The notes under the pieces were generated by a model. The model had not been told where the DNA came from and ran no database searches. It saw nothing but the letters and a program-made list of their open reading frames with translations. From Cryptomeria japonica (taxonomy: Eukaryota > Streptophyta > Pinopsida > Cupressales > Cupressaceae), in assembly GCF_030272615.1 (NCBI RefSeq), contig NC_081414.1, positions 336,181,927 to 336,245,926 on the forward strand: a stretch of 64,000 nucleotides of DNA. Reading direction: 5' to 3'. This document shows, piece by piece, positions 11,887-24,304 of the stretch. Every line of letters begins with the position of its first letter. The first letter of the stretch is position 1. The position numbers and the translations under genes were made by a program.

Positions 11887-12065
11887 CAAGAGGGTTCAAA
11901 TGAACACTGATTCGAGCGAAGGGGGGTCCGCTCAAACCATAAGGGGTTCGAGCAAACCCCCCTTCACTCGAACCCCCATGCTAAATTATGATGCGCACAT
12001 TTATGTAACGGTTGGGTTCAAATGAACCTGACCTTTTCTAACTGTCGGCGTTCATTCGAACCCTT
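11887..12065. repeat. Left subterminal TTCGA/TTCAA motif cluster
   Basis: About six degenerate copies of a short palindromic motif (GGGTTCRARYRAACCC type) in both orientations, for example GGGTTCAAATGAAC (11896), GGGGTTCGAGCAAACC (11943) and GTTCATTCGAACCC (12049). The same motif family clusters near the right end at 28037-28142. Known transposases bind subterminal motifs of this kind; that role here is inference. Confidence 0.6.
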
Positions 12066-12784
12066 GCCGACTCAATTTTTTTTTTTTGCGCATTTAAGTA
12101 GAGTCGTATAAATATACATAATTTTTTTCATTTTTTAACACACAAATTATTAAAACAATTCGTATTTTTGGAGGAAATAAGACATTCAAAAATTATTTTG
12201 AGGGCAATAATTTGAAGATATTTGAAGGTTTTTTTAAAAGCATGGGGAACAAGAAGAGAAGGCAAAATAAGACTTCAAGGAATTATTCTCCCGAAATGGA
12301 ACAAAGATATCGAGAACAAAGAAGGCAAAGATATCATGATGCAAGTATGTATTTTTTATTTTTATTTCTATTTAATTTTATATGTATTACGTACCAAAAA
12401 TTATGTTTATTTGTTAGTATTGATTAGTTAAATATTTTTTATCTAATATTTTTTATGAAAATTAATTTAAATAATATCAATTAAATTAATTAAATATATA
12501 CAATAATTCTATCTTAATTAATTCTAAATGGTGTTATTTTTATTAAATTAATTGGAAAGCATAATTAATTTGAAATAATATGTGTATTTGCAAATTTCAA
12601 ATTCCATTAACTTGCTTGTTGTGTAATTGACTTATTCTCCTATATAATTAAGTCCATTTATAATAGATCATGGTTTTAATTTAAAATTTAGATCTTAAGG
12701 ACCCCTCTCTTTCCCATTTATTATTTATAATTTATAATTTAATTTAGATAGTCCATAAATATATAATTTAATTTAGATTTTGAA

Positions 12785-13415
12785 ACCATGTGTCTTTATG
12801 GTTTAGCAAACACTTCAATTGGTGCTCTAAAATTAACAAACTTGTCTTTTGTGTCTTCAACAATAGGCTCTTTTTGTTTTATCCTTAGAAAGGGGCTTGC
12901 CTCCCAAGTTGCCCTTAAGGCTTGGTGAGAGGGAACAACCCAAAGTGGTAACAAGCTAAAGCCAAGCTCTTCCAAGCCACTATAAATAAATGTGTTTGTG
13001 ATGAAAGTTGCAAGCAACGGGTGTTACATGATGCTATAATGATGTTATGATTCCCCATAAACCCTATAGAGTGCAACTTCTATAGGTTGGGAGACCTTCC
13101 ATTTAACGGAGCGTAACACGTTGTTGATTATAGCCATCTGAACGGATGCCCTTACTAGACACCTTAGAAGCCAAAAACCTTCTAGTTGTTGATGCAGGAG
13201 GTCGGACCTCTGAAGCGGTACGCATTCTTACGGTTGTTAGTAGAGATACAAAGTCTGCCATGAGGAGTTTTCATGGGGGCTGGTGCTTGGCTGCCCCAGA
13301 GAAGTGAGTGTCGTGGAGGGGAGCTGGTGGGGTCAAGCACCTAAGTATCCGCTCTGAATTGCGTAGCTCAGGGTAACCCCCCAAGTGAGATTCAACAACT
13401 ATTGTCTCGTCCAGC
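12785..13415. other. GC-richer unassigned block in the first intron of gene 1
   Basis: About 630 bp with higher GC than its AT-rich surroundings, for example CGGAGCGTAACACG near 13100 and a G-rich stretch at 13260-13340. A 73-codon minus frame (13017-12796) lies in it but has no motif I recognise. No flanking duplication is evident. It may be a fragment of another element. Confidence 0.35.
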
Positions 13416-13489
13416 CCTAGGATTTGTGTTTGCATGATCAAAATAATCAAACACTTTCAAACAAACAAACATTGTGTTTTATTTGTTTT

Positions 13490-14340
13490 CAAGTGTATGC
13501 AAAAATATTTCACATTATACTTGAGTCCCCTTAAAACCTATATTATGTGATACTAGGACCTATTATGTGATATTAAGACCTATTATCTGCATTAATACCT
13601 ATCTTAAATATGACATAATAGAACCTATTATGACTTAATAGGTCTTATTGTGACTTAATAACATGATCACGTATGCAATTTAAACATTTCTTATTATATA
13701 CTTGAGTATGGGCCTTAAGAGGTCTATATTTATGATATATTAGGGCCTATTGTGTACATGTGATAAATTAATGACCTATTATTGCATAATTTAGGTCCTA
13801 ATATCACATACATAATAGGTCCTAATATTTGCATAATATCTAGGTCTTGAGGGGAGTCAAGTATAATGTGAAATGTTTTTGCATATGTGGTCTTGTATTA
13901 AGTCATAAAATTAATAAGACATATTATGTCATAATTTAGGTTCTAACTTATATTTAAGACATGTACTTAATTTCATGTGATAGGTCCTTTAATATCACAT
14001 AATATATCTGTCTTAAGGGGAGTCAAGTATATTAATGTGAAATGTTTTTTGTATACGTGGTCATATTAATTAATAATAAGGCCTATTATGTGATATTAGG
14101 ACTTATTACATTGATTATAGGTCTTAAATGTGACATAAATTTAGAACCTATTATGTCATAATAGGTTCTATTTAAATGAATTCACGTATGTAAAAATATT
14201 TCGCATTATACTCAAGAGTCCCCTTAAGACAAGTATATTATACAAATCATATTAGGACAGGTATTACATGTGATATTAGGAGGTCTATTATGCAATAATA
14301 GGTCTTAAACACATGACATTATAGTCCACCTATTATGACA
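13490..14340. repeat. AT-rich cluster of direct and inverted repeats
   Basis: The block built on ATTTCACATTATACTTGAGTC and CCCCTTAAGACC occurs forward near 13505 and 14195 and reversed near 13855 and 14020. Between them are many copies of CCTATTATGTGATATTAGG-like words in both orientations. It resembles, at lower GC, the CCCCTTAGGACC satellite at the other side of the transposon. It lies in the large first intron of gene 1. Confidence 0.7.
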
Positions 14341-17300
14341 TAATTTTTAAACCTCTTACTAAATGTCTTGAAAATTTGGTTTCAAATTAAACTTGGAATT
14401 TCGTTGCATTAAAAATATTCTTTGTCATCTTAAATTATGTGCATAATGGGCTTGAGAAGAAGGGAGTTCTGAAGCAGGAGTCAAGGCAAACAAACCTGTT
14501 GAAGAACACAATATAGTTGATGAACATAGGGAGGAGCTTGTCCAAGTTAAACCAATGGAGGTTGAAGGAGAGGGGTCAGGCTCCTTACCTCCTACCACTG
14601 GTATGGATGAGCATATTGTGGATCTAGATAAACACGTGAAGAGAAAAATTTCTTATAAAAATTTAGATCATTTACTTGAAATGGATGTGGATGAGTTGAA
14701 ACATCTCAGTGAAGAACCTAAACATACTAAAACGAGGTCAATGAATAAAAGTGCAAAAGAAATAATGTCTCATTTCAACAATCTTGATACTACACTAGAA
14801 AAAGATCAATTGTTATCAATTGTACTTACTCGTAAAGACTTAATAGATCCACTGAAATTGTTGGGTATAGATACAACAAGTCAAAAGAGGAAAACTTCTC
14901 AGCTACAAAAATCTATTGTTGATAATGTTAATAAAGGTTTGGTGAACATTGGTAAAAAATCTCAAACAGTAGATAAGACCATTTCAAGAAGAGTGATGTT
15001 GACATCTTTAGTAAATGAAAGATTGCCTCAAAAAAGACAAATCTCTTCACTGTCATTTGAGTCTGGTTTTAGTAGAAGGACAATATCAAAATATGTTAAA
15101 AGGGGAAATAGTTTGGATGATACTACCTCATAAGGGAATTCGGAAATTATGTGTAGACCTCCTTTTTATGATAGAATTGAAGATGTTGTTAGGAACTTTG
15201 TGACAAGTTTTTGGAATGCTAATACTTGTCCTTCATCAAATAGTAGAGATGTTATCAAGCAAAGGATTGGTCATGATTGTTATGATCTCCATGTAAAACA
15301 TTGGATAGACACACAAAAACATGAATTGTATGTGTTGTTTACTAAAACAACCCCTCATACAAAGATTGGACAAACCATGTTTGAATGGTTAAGGCCATAT
15401 TATGTGAAGGTAAACAATTTTTTTGAAACTTGTTGTTGTCTTTATCACATCGAATTTGATCTATACTATCAGGTGTTTTGAAAGATTAGAGAAGATAGTG
15501 ATGGTTATGAAAAAGCTCCTCCTAAACGAACAAGTCAATTCATAGCATCCATCTTATGTGATAAATCAGATGATAATGCAACCGGTCAAATAAATTGCAT
15601 AAAAGGAATTTGTGGACCATGCGAGGACTTGGCTAAATTGTCTTTGAGAGATGAAGATACTGACATGAGGAAGATGGTAAATTGCAAGAATTACAAGTAC
15701 AAAAAAATTGAAACAAAATTTGGAAAGGAATCTGCAAGGTTAGATTATGTAGAAGAGGAAATACCTATTGGAACATTTATGGAAAATTTTCGTAAGTTGA
15801 TAAAACCATACATATGCCATGGTTTTTTTGCCAAGTGGCAAGCAAAACAATTTAAAATATTAAGAGACACTTTCCCACTTGGAACTATTCTATCCGTAGT
15901 GGACTTCGTAGAAAATTACTCTTTTGCACATCAAAAAGAGATTCAATCAGTGTATTACTTTTCAAAGAAAATCACTATTTTGGTGCATGTGTGTTATCAA
16001 CATGCACAGATGGATTTGGATGGTGTTGATAGTACATTTGAAAATTGTGTCATTAAGAAAGAGTACCACTTCTATATCAGTGATGATAAGGAGCATGACA
16101 CACTTTTTGTACAACATTGTTTGAAGAAGTTGTTTGAATATTTGAAAGAGAGAGGCATAACAATAGTTAAACATTTTGTTTGGTCTGATGGATGTGCGAC
16201 ACAATTCAAATCTTTGAGGCCATTTTATGCACTATGTAGATATCATTGAAATGAAAAAATACCACATGTTTGGAGTTTTTTTTAGAGTGGTCATGGAAAG
16301 GGTGAACATGATGGTGCATGAGCTCGTATCAAACGTGCTCTAAGAAAGCATCAAATAAATTACATAGGAGATCGTATAGACGATGCACATGATGTTGTTG
16401 AATGGTGAAAGAAACACTTTGAGCAACCTAATTATCCTGCTGAATCATCATCGAGAACATACAGACCCATTCCATATAGAGTGTTTAGGGAGATAACCGG
16501 TACGTGTTCTCTTTTAGTGTTTTATTTTAATTTTTTAATTTTTTTTTAAATGTTCCTAGTTCAAATGTTTCAATTTAACAACTTGATCTACATGTATGTT
16601 CATGTACACATGTACATTTTGTAGATGTGGATAGAAGATCAATGCATGGATGCAAGAGCATGGAGAGGACAAGATCTTTGCATTGTGTCATGAGTACAGA
16701 TAATCGCCCATGGACATTATACACTAGGGATTATTCATGTTTTTGTTTTGATTGCATTTTGGAAAACTATGTTGATTGCAAGAACCAAGAGCTTGGATAT
16801 GTTAATGAATGTAAATTGGTGCCACTAGATGTTTCTGACACATACGAGGATTCAAATGAGGATGAAATCTATGAAGACATTCCTTTGATTTCTGGTGATT
16901 ATGATCATATTTCAAGATTGATTAAAAAAGGTATATGACGTACACATATATATTAAAATTGTGTGTGTGTGTGTGTATTTCCTTAAAAAATGTTGCGTAC
17001 ATGTAAATATTTCCTTAAATGATGTTTAAAATTTATTCAAGTTGTTTCAAATTGTAGGAGATATTTTTGCAGTCATAGCAGAAGATGGAAATATAGAAGG
17101 TGTTAGTTATTATTTATCATGTTGCACAGAAGAGAGAAAGAAGTTAACAAAATCTTAAATGAGCGATGGAATGTCATTTCCCATAGGTCTGAGCTGATTC
17201 ATATGTACACAAATCACTTACGTGCAAATTTTTAATTTATCACGTTTCTTATATACATGTACATGCAGGCTCAGTTGTAGTGCAAGGGAAATATTTCAAA

Positions 17301-17513
17301 CAAGTTAAAATTGTTCAACATGGGATTCATTTCACTGAATACTAAATTGACAACAAGGTATATCATTATAGCCACTTGGTCATTGTTGTTGGCCTCATTC
17401 TTCAAACAGTTCCACATCGCGGGCAGTCTCAAAAGTGGAGACTAGATAGTGAAGATCATGACAAAATATTAAGTGTTATTTTAGAGCATTCTGAACCACT
17501 TGATGTGGTATGA

Positions 17514-18747
17514 ACTATTTAGTAATCCAAAGTACATGTGGTTCAACCCATGAATTGAATAAAACTTGATAAATTAGAACTTAACATGTTTTGAAACTTG
17601 GATAAATATTTGATCTATATATATATATGGCTTGTGTGGACCATATATTTTTTAGTTAAATATGAAATTTTCAATTATATCAAATTAGGATGTATGAAGT
17701 TAATTTGTATGTATGTTAAATAATACTTGCGTGCACGTATGTAAAGTAAATTGGGACATGTGGATGAGTTGAAAATGTGTTAAGGTGGGCGATGTATGCA
17801 GTTGATTAGGATGTATATAGTAGATATCTAATTCTAAATGCATGTACATGCATATGTAGTTTGTAAGTTGTTAAAATTATTTTTTAGCATGTATGTAAAG
17901 TAAATTAGGACATGTGTATCTATTTAATTAAAAATGCACATGCACATAAATTGAATTAAAAATGCATATTTAAATTAGAATGTACATGTGTAAAATTGAT
18001 ATTAAATTAGGACATACATGTGTAATAATTGAAGAGCGGTCGGAAACACTAAGTGATGTGTTGTGACCTATTTAACTTGTATGTACCTAGAAGTACGTGG
18101 TGTGAACTATTTAGTACACCTGGAAGTACAGGGACCTAGAATTTAAATTAAATTCAATATGTTCATTAACTTTAGTTTGTTCATTTGATATGAACAAGTG
18201 TGATTTTATATTGTTCATGACTTGCACAGTGGAGTGGATATATATTGTTCACAAATTCTTTTAAATTAATGCATATCTACTGTATACAAGTTACATGTAG
18301 TAAAATTTAAAATTTAAAATTTAAATTATAAACATATCAATCTTTTTTTAATCTATCTACATGTACATGTAAATTAAGTCACAGATATATATAAATTTGA
18401 AAGTTTTAGAGAACATGTGCATTCAATCATATATATAATTATCTGAATACAAATGATGCGATATATTTAATCCAAGATTAAATGCACAAACTATACATGT
18501 ATATATAAAGTATAATCTAACCATACATGCACATGATATATATATAATCCAGTCCATCAAACACAAACTGTATAAAGTACATATAATCTAGCATACATGC
18601 ATGAAATATATAATCTGATCAAACACAAACTGTATAAAGTATAATCTAGTCTAAACTTCATACATGCATGAATATATATAATATGAAAGTCTAAAATGTA
18701 CATGTATATATAAAAAGATAAACAAATGAGTTATAAAGTCTAGCAAA
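17514..18747. other. AT-rich spacer between the two convergent genes
   Basis: About 1.2 kb with many CATGTACATG and ATGCATG palindromic words and no open frame or exon that I can support. It separates the 3' ends of gene 1 (+) and gene 2 (-), so it should contain both polyadenylation regions. Confidence 0.5.
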
Positions 18748-19036
18748 TCAACATGCATCATGTCGGCCACGAACAGAGCGACTATCTGAGGGAGAGTCTT
18801 GGTGAGAGTCTGGATGTCCAATAGACCCCTACAAAAGTAGAATTTATTTAAATATTAAATATATATCTCTAGACACATGTACATCAAATCCGACTAGAGT
18901 TAAATTAAAATTAAAATATAAATTGCAATGCACATATATACAAAAAACTATAACTAACCTGTCCACTAACAGCATCGAAAGAATCTCTCCTACACACATG
19001 CTCGGAGCTCAAGCTAGGAGTGGCATGAGCCAACTG

Positions 19037-19144
<108 letters not shown>

Positions 19145-19338
19145 TTAAATGATACAAATTAACTTAGAACTATCATTTATTAAATGATCTATATATAGAT
19201 TTATCGTACATTACAACATGTATACATGTCTTGTAAAAATTTAAACGCACATGTATGTACATACCTGTGTATCAAGAGTAGGTTCTATAGTCTGATCATG
19301 TCCTGTGATCATATCAACCGCATCACTCGTGCCTGCAT

Positions 19339-19768
19339 TGTTGAAATGTGGCGACTGATCAACAAAGTACTGTACACTCAACACGTATCCTTGCCGGGGT
19401 TCGGGGCTGGGCCGGGCCTTGGGCAGGGGTTCGGGGGCGGCAGCCCCTGAGAAATTTTTTTTTTCCATTTTTCATTGATGAAAACCGACATTGTAATAAA
19501 ACCCTAAAAAGGCTGACTTTGTTTATTGCCCTAAAAACGCATGTTATAAGCGACTGGGATGCTTAAGGCATTGTAAGGTTGATGTACTATTTTTGCTGGA
19601 TAATAAGAAAGATTGGACGACTGTGTATGGTGGACGTAACCCATTCTGGGTGAACCACGTTAAATCTCTGTGTTATCTATGTCCTGTTTTATTTCTTTAT
19701 CTTTTGTATTTAAATCTGCATATAATTGTTAGTTCATATTTGCTTCGGATCTGCTTGAAACCCTAACA
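19339..19768 (+). repeat. 5' LTR of copia element 1
   Basis: A 430-bp direct repeat of 23853-24304. The 3' copy is 22 bp longer, the extra length being in the G-rich part near 19400/23920 (GGGTTCGGGGGCG-type repeats). The rest is nearly identical, with a few transitions. Confidence 0.93.
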
Positions 19769-19770
19769 AT

Positions 19771-19782
19771 TGGTATCAGAGC
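19771..19782 (+). other. Primer-binding site of copia element 1
   Basis: TGGTATCAGAGC two bases downstream of the 5' LTR, complementary to initiator methionine tRNA. Confidence 0.92.
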
Positions 19783-19828
19783 GAGGTTTTCTATAAATTG
19801 GCAGGACTTTCAGATTTGAGTGGGAGCA

Positions 19829-22800
19829 ATGGAGGATTCCAAATTCAAAGTCGAAAATTTTAACGACCAGAATTATCAGTTATGGAAAATGCAGATGGAG
19901 GATTACCTATATCAAAAGGATTTGTGGCGGCCATTGGAAGGAAAGGCAAAGAAACCGACCACAATGTCAGATGAAGAGTGGGACATTTTAGATAGAAAGG
20001 CACTGGGATCCATTCGATTGTGCCTCGCACCATCTGTAGCATTCAATATAACAGAAGCAAAAACAACTGTAGATTTGATGGCAACATTGGCTAAGTTGTA
20101 TGAGAAACCCTCGGCTTCGAATAAGGTATTTCTTATGAAGCGTTTGTTTAATTTGAAAATGAGTGAGGGAGGATCTATAGCGGAGCAGTTAAATGAATTT
20201 AATACAATTACCAGTCAATTGTCTTCGGTAAAAATTACCTTTGCAGAAGAGGTTAGGGCTCTCTTGATTTTATGTTCTTTGCCAGAAAGCTAGAATAGCT
20301 TGGTTATGGCTGTAAGTAACTCTGTCTCTGGTAAAAATACTTTGGTATTTGATGATATTGTTGGTGTTATCCTAAGCGAGGAAATATGAAGAAAAAGCAC
20401 AGGTGAGACTCCAACATCATCGGGTAGTGTTTTGAATGTGGAGAATAGAGGAAGATCAAAGGAAAGAGGAAAAGGCCCTGGGAATGAGAAGTCACGAGGG
20501 AAGTCAAAGAAAGGACGCTCTCAATCTAGAGGAAAGAAAGATTGCTCGTACTGCAGAAAGCCTAGTCATCTAAAGAAAGACTGTTGGTCTCGAAAAAACA
20601 AAGAAGGAGACAAAAATGAAAATGATAGTAAGGAAGCTAATATTGCAAGTAATACTTTACAAGATGCTTTAATCTTATGTTTCGATAATGTTAATGATTC
20701 TTGGGTAATAGATTCTGGGGCTTCATTTCATGCTACACCCCATAGAAAATATTTTCTAGATTATGTTCAAGGTGATTTTGGATAGGTATATTTGGGTGAT
20801 GATGAGCCCTATCAAATTGTTGGAAAAGGAAAGATAAAGATCAAGTTGCAGAATGGTAATGACTGGTTTCTGCAGGAGGTAAGACATATTCCTAATTTAA
20901 GAAGAAATTTAATTTCTGCAGGGCAACTAGGTAGGGAAGGTTGCATAGTTACCTTCTCAGATAGTATGTGGAAGGTCACTAAAGGATCATTCGTAGTAGC
21001 TAAAGGTGCGAAGGTAGGCACATTATATCTGTGTACTGGTAACACTTACTCTACCTTAGCTGCTATAGATAAAGTTACTGCAGGGACAACAACAATAAAT
21101 GTTGCAAGAACAGATTCGATAATGTGGCACCATAGGCTTGGGCACATGAGTGAGAAAGGGATGAAAATCCTTCACTCCAAAAATCTATTGCCAGGACTAA
21201 AGAAGATTGATTTAGAGTTGTGTGAAAACTGTGTTTATGGTAAATAGAAAAGAGTCAGATTTCTCAAGGTTGGGAAAGAGAAGAAGAGTGAGAAGTTAGA
21301 GTTTGTACATTCAGATGTATGGGGACCGGCTGAGGTATCATCTCTTGGTGGCTCTTGTTATTATGTTATTTTTATTGATGACTCAATCAGAAAAACATGG
21401 GTATATTTCCTAAAACAAAAATCAGATGTTTTTGAAACTTTTAAGAAATGGAAAGCTCTAGTTGAGAATGAGACAGGAAAAAAGTTGAAGTGTCTCAGAT
21501 CGGATAATGGAGGTGAGTATTGCAGCAAAGCATTTGAAGATTACTGTTCCTTAAATGGGATTCGAAAGCAGAAGACAGTTCCAGGAACTCCACAGGAAAA
21601 TGGTGTGTCAGAGAGAATGAATAGGACCATCATGGAACGTGCGAGGAGCATGAGATTGCATGTTGGATTGCCCTTACATTTTTGGGCAGATGTTGTACAT
21701 ACTGCTGTCTATTTGATAAATAGAGGACCTTCAACCCCTTTGGATGGTGGTATTCCGGAGGAGGCATGGACTAGTAAAAAGGTAAATTATTCTTTTCTAA
21801 AAACTTTTGGTTGCGAAGCTTTTGTCCATGTTGATAAAGAAAACAGAACCAAGCTTGATGCTAAATCTCAGAAATTTACCTTCATTGGATATGGGATAGA
21901 TGAATATGGCTATCGGTTATGGGATTTTGAAAATAAGAAAATAATTAGAAGTAGAGATGTTATATTCAATGAGAAGGTTATGTATAAAGAATAGATGCAG
22001 GAAAAGAAGCATGAACAGGACAAACAAGAATATGTGGTGTTGGATGAGATTCCTGAAAATGAAATGCCACAGGTACCTGATGCTCAGCAACAACAGATTG
22101 TCCCACAAACTCCTGAAAGTGTTAGACGTTCTACGAGGACAAGTAGACCCCCTGAAAGATTTTCTCCTTCTTTGTATTCTATTTTATTAATGGATTCTGG
22201 TGAACCAAAAGAATATGAAGAAGCAATGCAGGTAGATGCCAAACAATAGTGGGAGCTAGGCATGAAAGAAGAGATGGACTCCTTGATGAAAAATAAGACT
22301 TGGGACTTAGTCCCTTTACCTGCAGAAAAAAGAGACTTGCCTAACAAATGGGTTTATCGGCTGAAGGAGGAGGAAGGAGGTCAGAAAAGATATAAGGCCA
22401 GACTTGTGGTAAAAGGTTTTGCACAGAAAAAGGGTATAGATTATGATGAAATATTTTCTCTAGTTGTAAAAATGACTTCAATTAGAACTGTACTTAGTCT
22501 TGTGGCTGCAGATGATTTACATCTTGAACAATTAGATGTCAAAACAGCTTTTCTCCATGGAGATTTGGAGGAGGAAATTTACATGTTGCAACCACAAGGA
22601 TATGAGGTCAAAGGTAAGGAGAACTTGGTGTGCAGGTTGAAGAAAAGTCTGTATGGCCTAAAGCAAGCACCCCGACAATGGTATTTAAAATTTGATAGTT
22701 TCATGGCTGAACACGGTTATCATAGATGTCATTCTGATCATTGTGCATATTTTAAGAGATTTGATAATGGCAGTTATATTATCCTGTTCTTTTATGTTGA

Positions 22801-23755
22801 TGACATGCTTGTTGTTGGGTCTAACATGCAACATATAAATGATCTTAAACAAAAATTAGCCAGGTCATTTGCTATGAAGGATTTGGGTGCAGCTAAGCAA
22901 ATTCTCGGTATGAGGATTACACGGGATAGGAAAAATAGAACCTTGAATTTGTCCCAAAGTGAGTATATAAAGAAGGTGTTGAAAAGATTTAACATGCAGG
23001 ATGCAAAAGCAGTTAGTACTCCTTTGGCTAGTCATTTCAAATTGACTAAGGAGATGTGCCCAAAGGCACAGGAAGAGGTTAATAAAATGTCTAACATCCC
23101 GTATTCATTAGCTATTGGTAGTCTGATGTATGTAATGGTATGCACAAGGCCATATATTACACATGTAGTGGGAGTTGTGAGCAGGTTTATGAGTAATCCA
23201 GGTATGGAACATTGGAATGTTGTGAAATGGATTCTTTGGTATTTGAAAGGAACTTCTACGAAGGCATTATGTTTCAAAGGATCTAATGCTGCTCTAAGTG
23301 GATTTGTTGACTCTGATCTGGCGGATGATATGGATTCATGGAGGAGTACTACAGGGTATGTTTTTACTATAGGGGGAACTGCAGTCAGTTGGATTTCTAG
23401 GCTGCAAAAGGTTGTTGCACTTTCAACCACTGAAGTTGAGTATGTTGTTGCTACAGAAGCCAGTAAAGAGATGATTTGGTTGCAATGTTTTCTGAAGGAA
23501 TTGGGTCAGACACAAGAGGATAGCCCATTGTATACTGAGAGCCAGAGTGCCATTCATCTTGCGAAGAACTCTGCTTTTCATTCAAGGACAAAGCACATTC
23601 AACTTAGGTACCACTTCATCCGGACTATTTTGGAGGAGGGTCAGTTACGGCTTGAGAAGATTCACACAAGTGAGAATCCTGTCGATATGTTCACGAAGGC
23701 AGTTCCACAGGAGAAGCTGATTTCTTCATCAGTTTCTGTTGGTCTTCTTGATTGA
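19829..23755 (+). pseudogene. Copia element 1 gag-pol polyprotein with six stops
   Basis: A single frame of about 1,309 codons from ATG 19829 to TGA 23753, with no frameshift. It is broken only by stops at 20291, 20387, 20783, 21245, 21992 and 22247. Domains in order: gag (19829 to about 20500); zinc knuckle CSYCRKPSHLKKDC (near 20550); aspartic protease WVIDSGASFHAT (20702); integrase with HHCC (HHRLGHM...CENC) and DDE (Asp at 21314, Asp at 21503, Glu in PQENGVSERMN); reverse transcriptase (22262 on) with FYVDDM at 22790; RNase H with DSDLADD and TTEVEYV. Catalytic residues look intact. Best match in memory is the tobacco Tnt1 polyprotein. The stops make this copy non-autonomous. Confidence 0.93.
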
Positions 23756-23840
23756 TAATTGTGGAATTTATACCAGTCAAGTCCTAGTGTTTTATCCAGC
23801 GGATGTTGCATGTACAGTTGTGTCATGTAGTATCAGTCTC

Positions 23841-23852
23841 CAAGTGGGAGAT
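23841..23852 (+). other. Polypurine tract of copia element 1
   Basis: CAAGTGGGAGAT immediately before the 3' LTR, the plus-strand primer site. Confidence 0.88.
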
Positions 23853-24304
23853 TGTTGAAATGTGGTGACTTATCAACAAAGTACTGTACACTCAGCACGT
23901 ATCCTCACCGGGGTCCGGGGCCGGACAAGGGTTCGGGGGCGACAGCGCCCAAGAAAAGTGGGGGTTCGAGGGCGACAACCCCTGAGAAAAAAAAATTTGC
24001 CATTTTTTTGTTGATGAAAACCGACATTGTAATAAAACCCTAAAAGGGCCGACTTTGTTTATTGCCCTAAAAACGCATGTTATAAGCGGTTGGGATACTT
24101 AAGGCATTGTAAGGTTGATGTACTATTTTTGCTAGATAATAAGAAAGATTGGATGGCTGTGTATGGTGGATGTAACCCATTCTGGGTGAACCACGTTAAA
24201 TCTCTGTGTTATCTGTGTCCTATTTTATTTCTTTATCTTTTGTATTTAAATCTGCGTATAATTGTTAGTTCATATTTGCTTCGGATCTGCGTGAAACTCT
24301 AACA
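23853..24304 (+). repeat. 3' LTR of copia element 1
   Basis: A 452-bp copy of the 5' LTR, from TGTTGAAATG to CTAACA, followed by the TGCAT target duplication. High similarity to the 5' copy points to a younger insertion than the LARD-like element around it. Confidence 0.93.

Larger units (their letters stand above)
12242..17513 (+). pseudogene. Gene 1 of the DNA transposon: DDE-like transposase candidate, decayed
   Basis: The exons I can support are 12242-12344 (basic N-terminus MGNKKRRQ, donor GTATGT), about 14465-16499, 16625-16930, 17058-17186 and 17269-17513. The last three introns have GT/AG borders and keep the reading phase exactly. The main exon is one frame broken by stops at 15131, 15479, 16247, 16283, 16319 and 16397, and exon 4 has a stop at 17156. 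Motifs in order: VVDFVENYSF (Asp at 15902), WSDGCATQFKS (Asp at 16187) and SGHGKGEHDGA (16286-16318), followed by basic KRALRKH. Some uncharacterised transposon proteins share this D...SDG...HGKG-DG pattern from memory. DDE function is inferred. About 940 codons in all; the acceptor of exon 2 is unresolved. Confidence 0.72.
19339..24304 (+). mobile_element. Copia element 1, Tnt1-like, full length
   Basis: It is bounded by LTRs TGTTGAAATG...CTAACA and flanked by the 5-bp duplication TGCAT (19334-19338 and 24305-24309). It has an initiator tRNA-Met binding site, a polypurine tract and one polyprotein frame in the copia order: gag, protease, integrase, reverse transcriptase, RNase H. The insertion splits gene 2 of the DNA transposon and is thus younger than that gene. 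The length of 4,966 bp is usual for the group. Confidence 0.95.

Noticed and set aside
23032-23430. Minus-strand 132-codon frame inside copia 1
   Set aside because: It is a shadow of the reverse transcriptase and RNase H coding strand.
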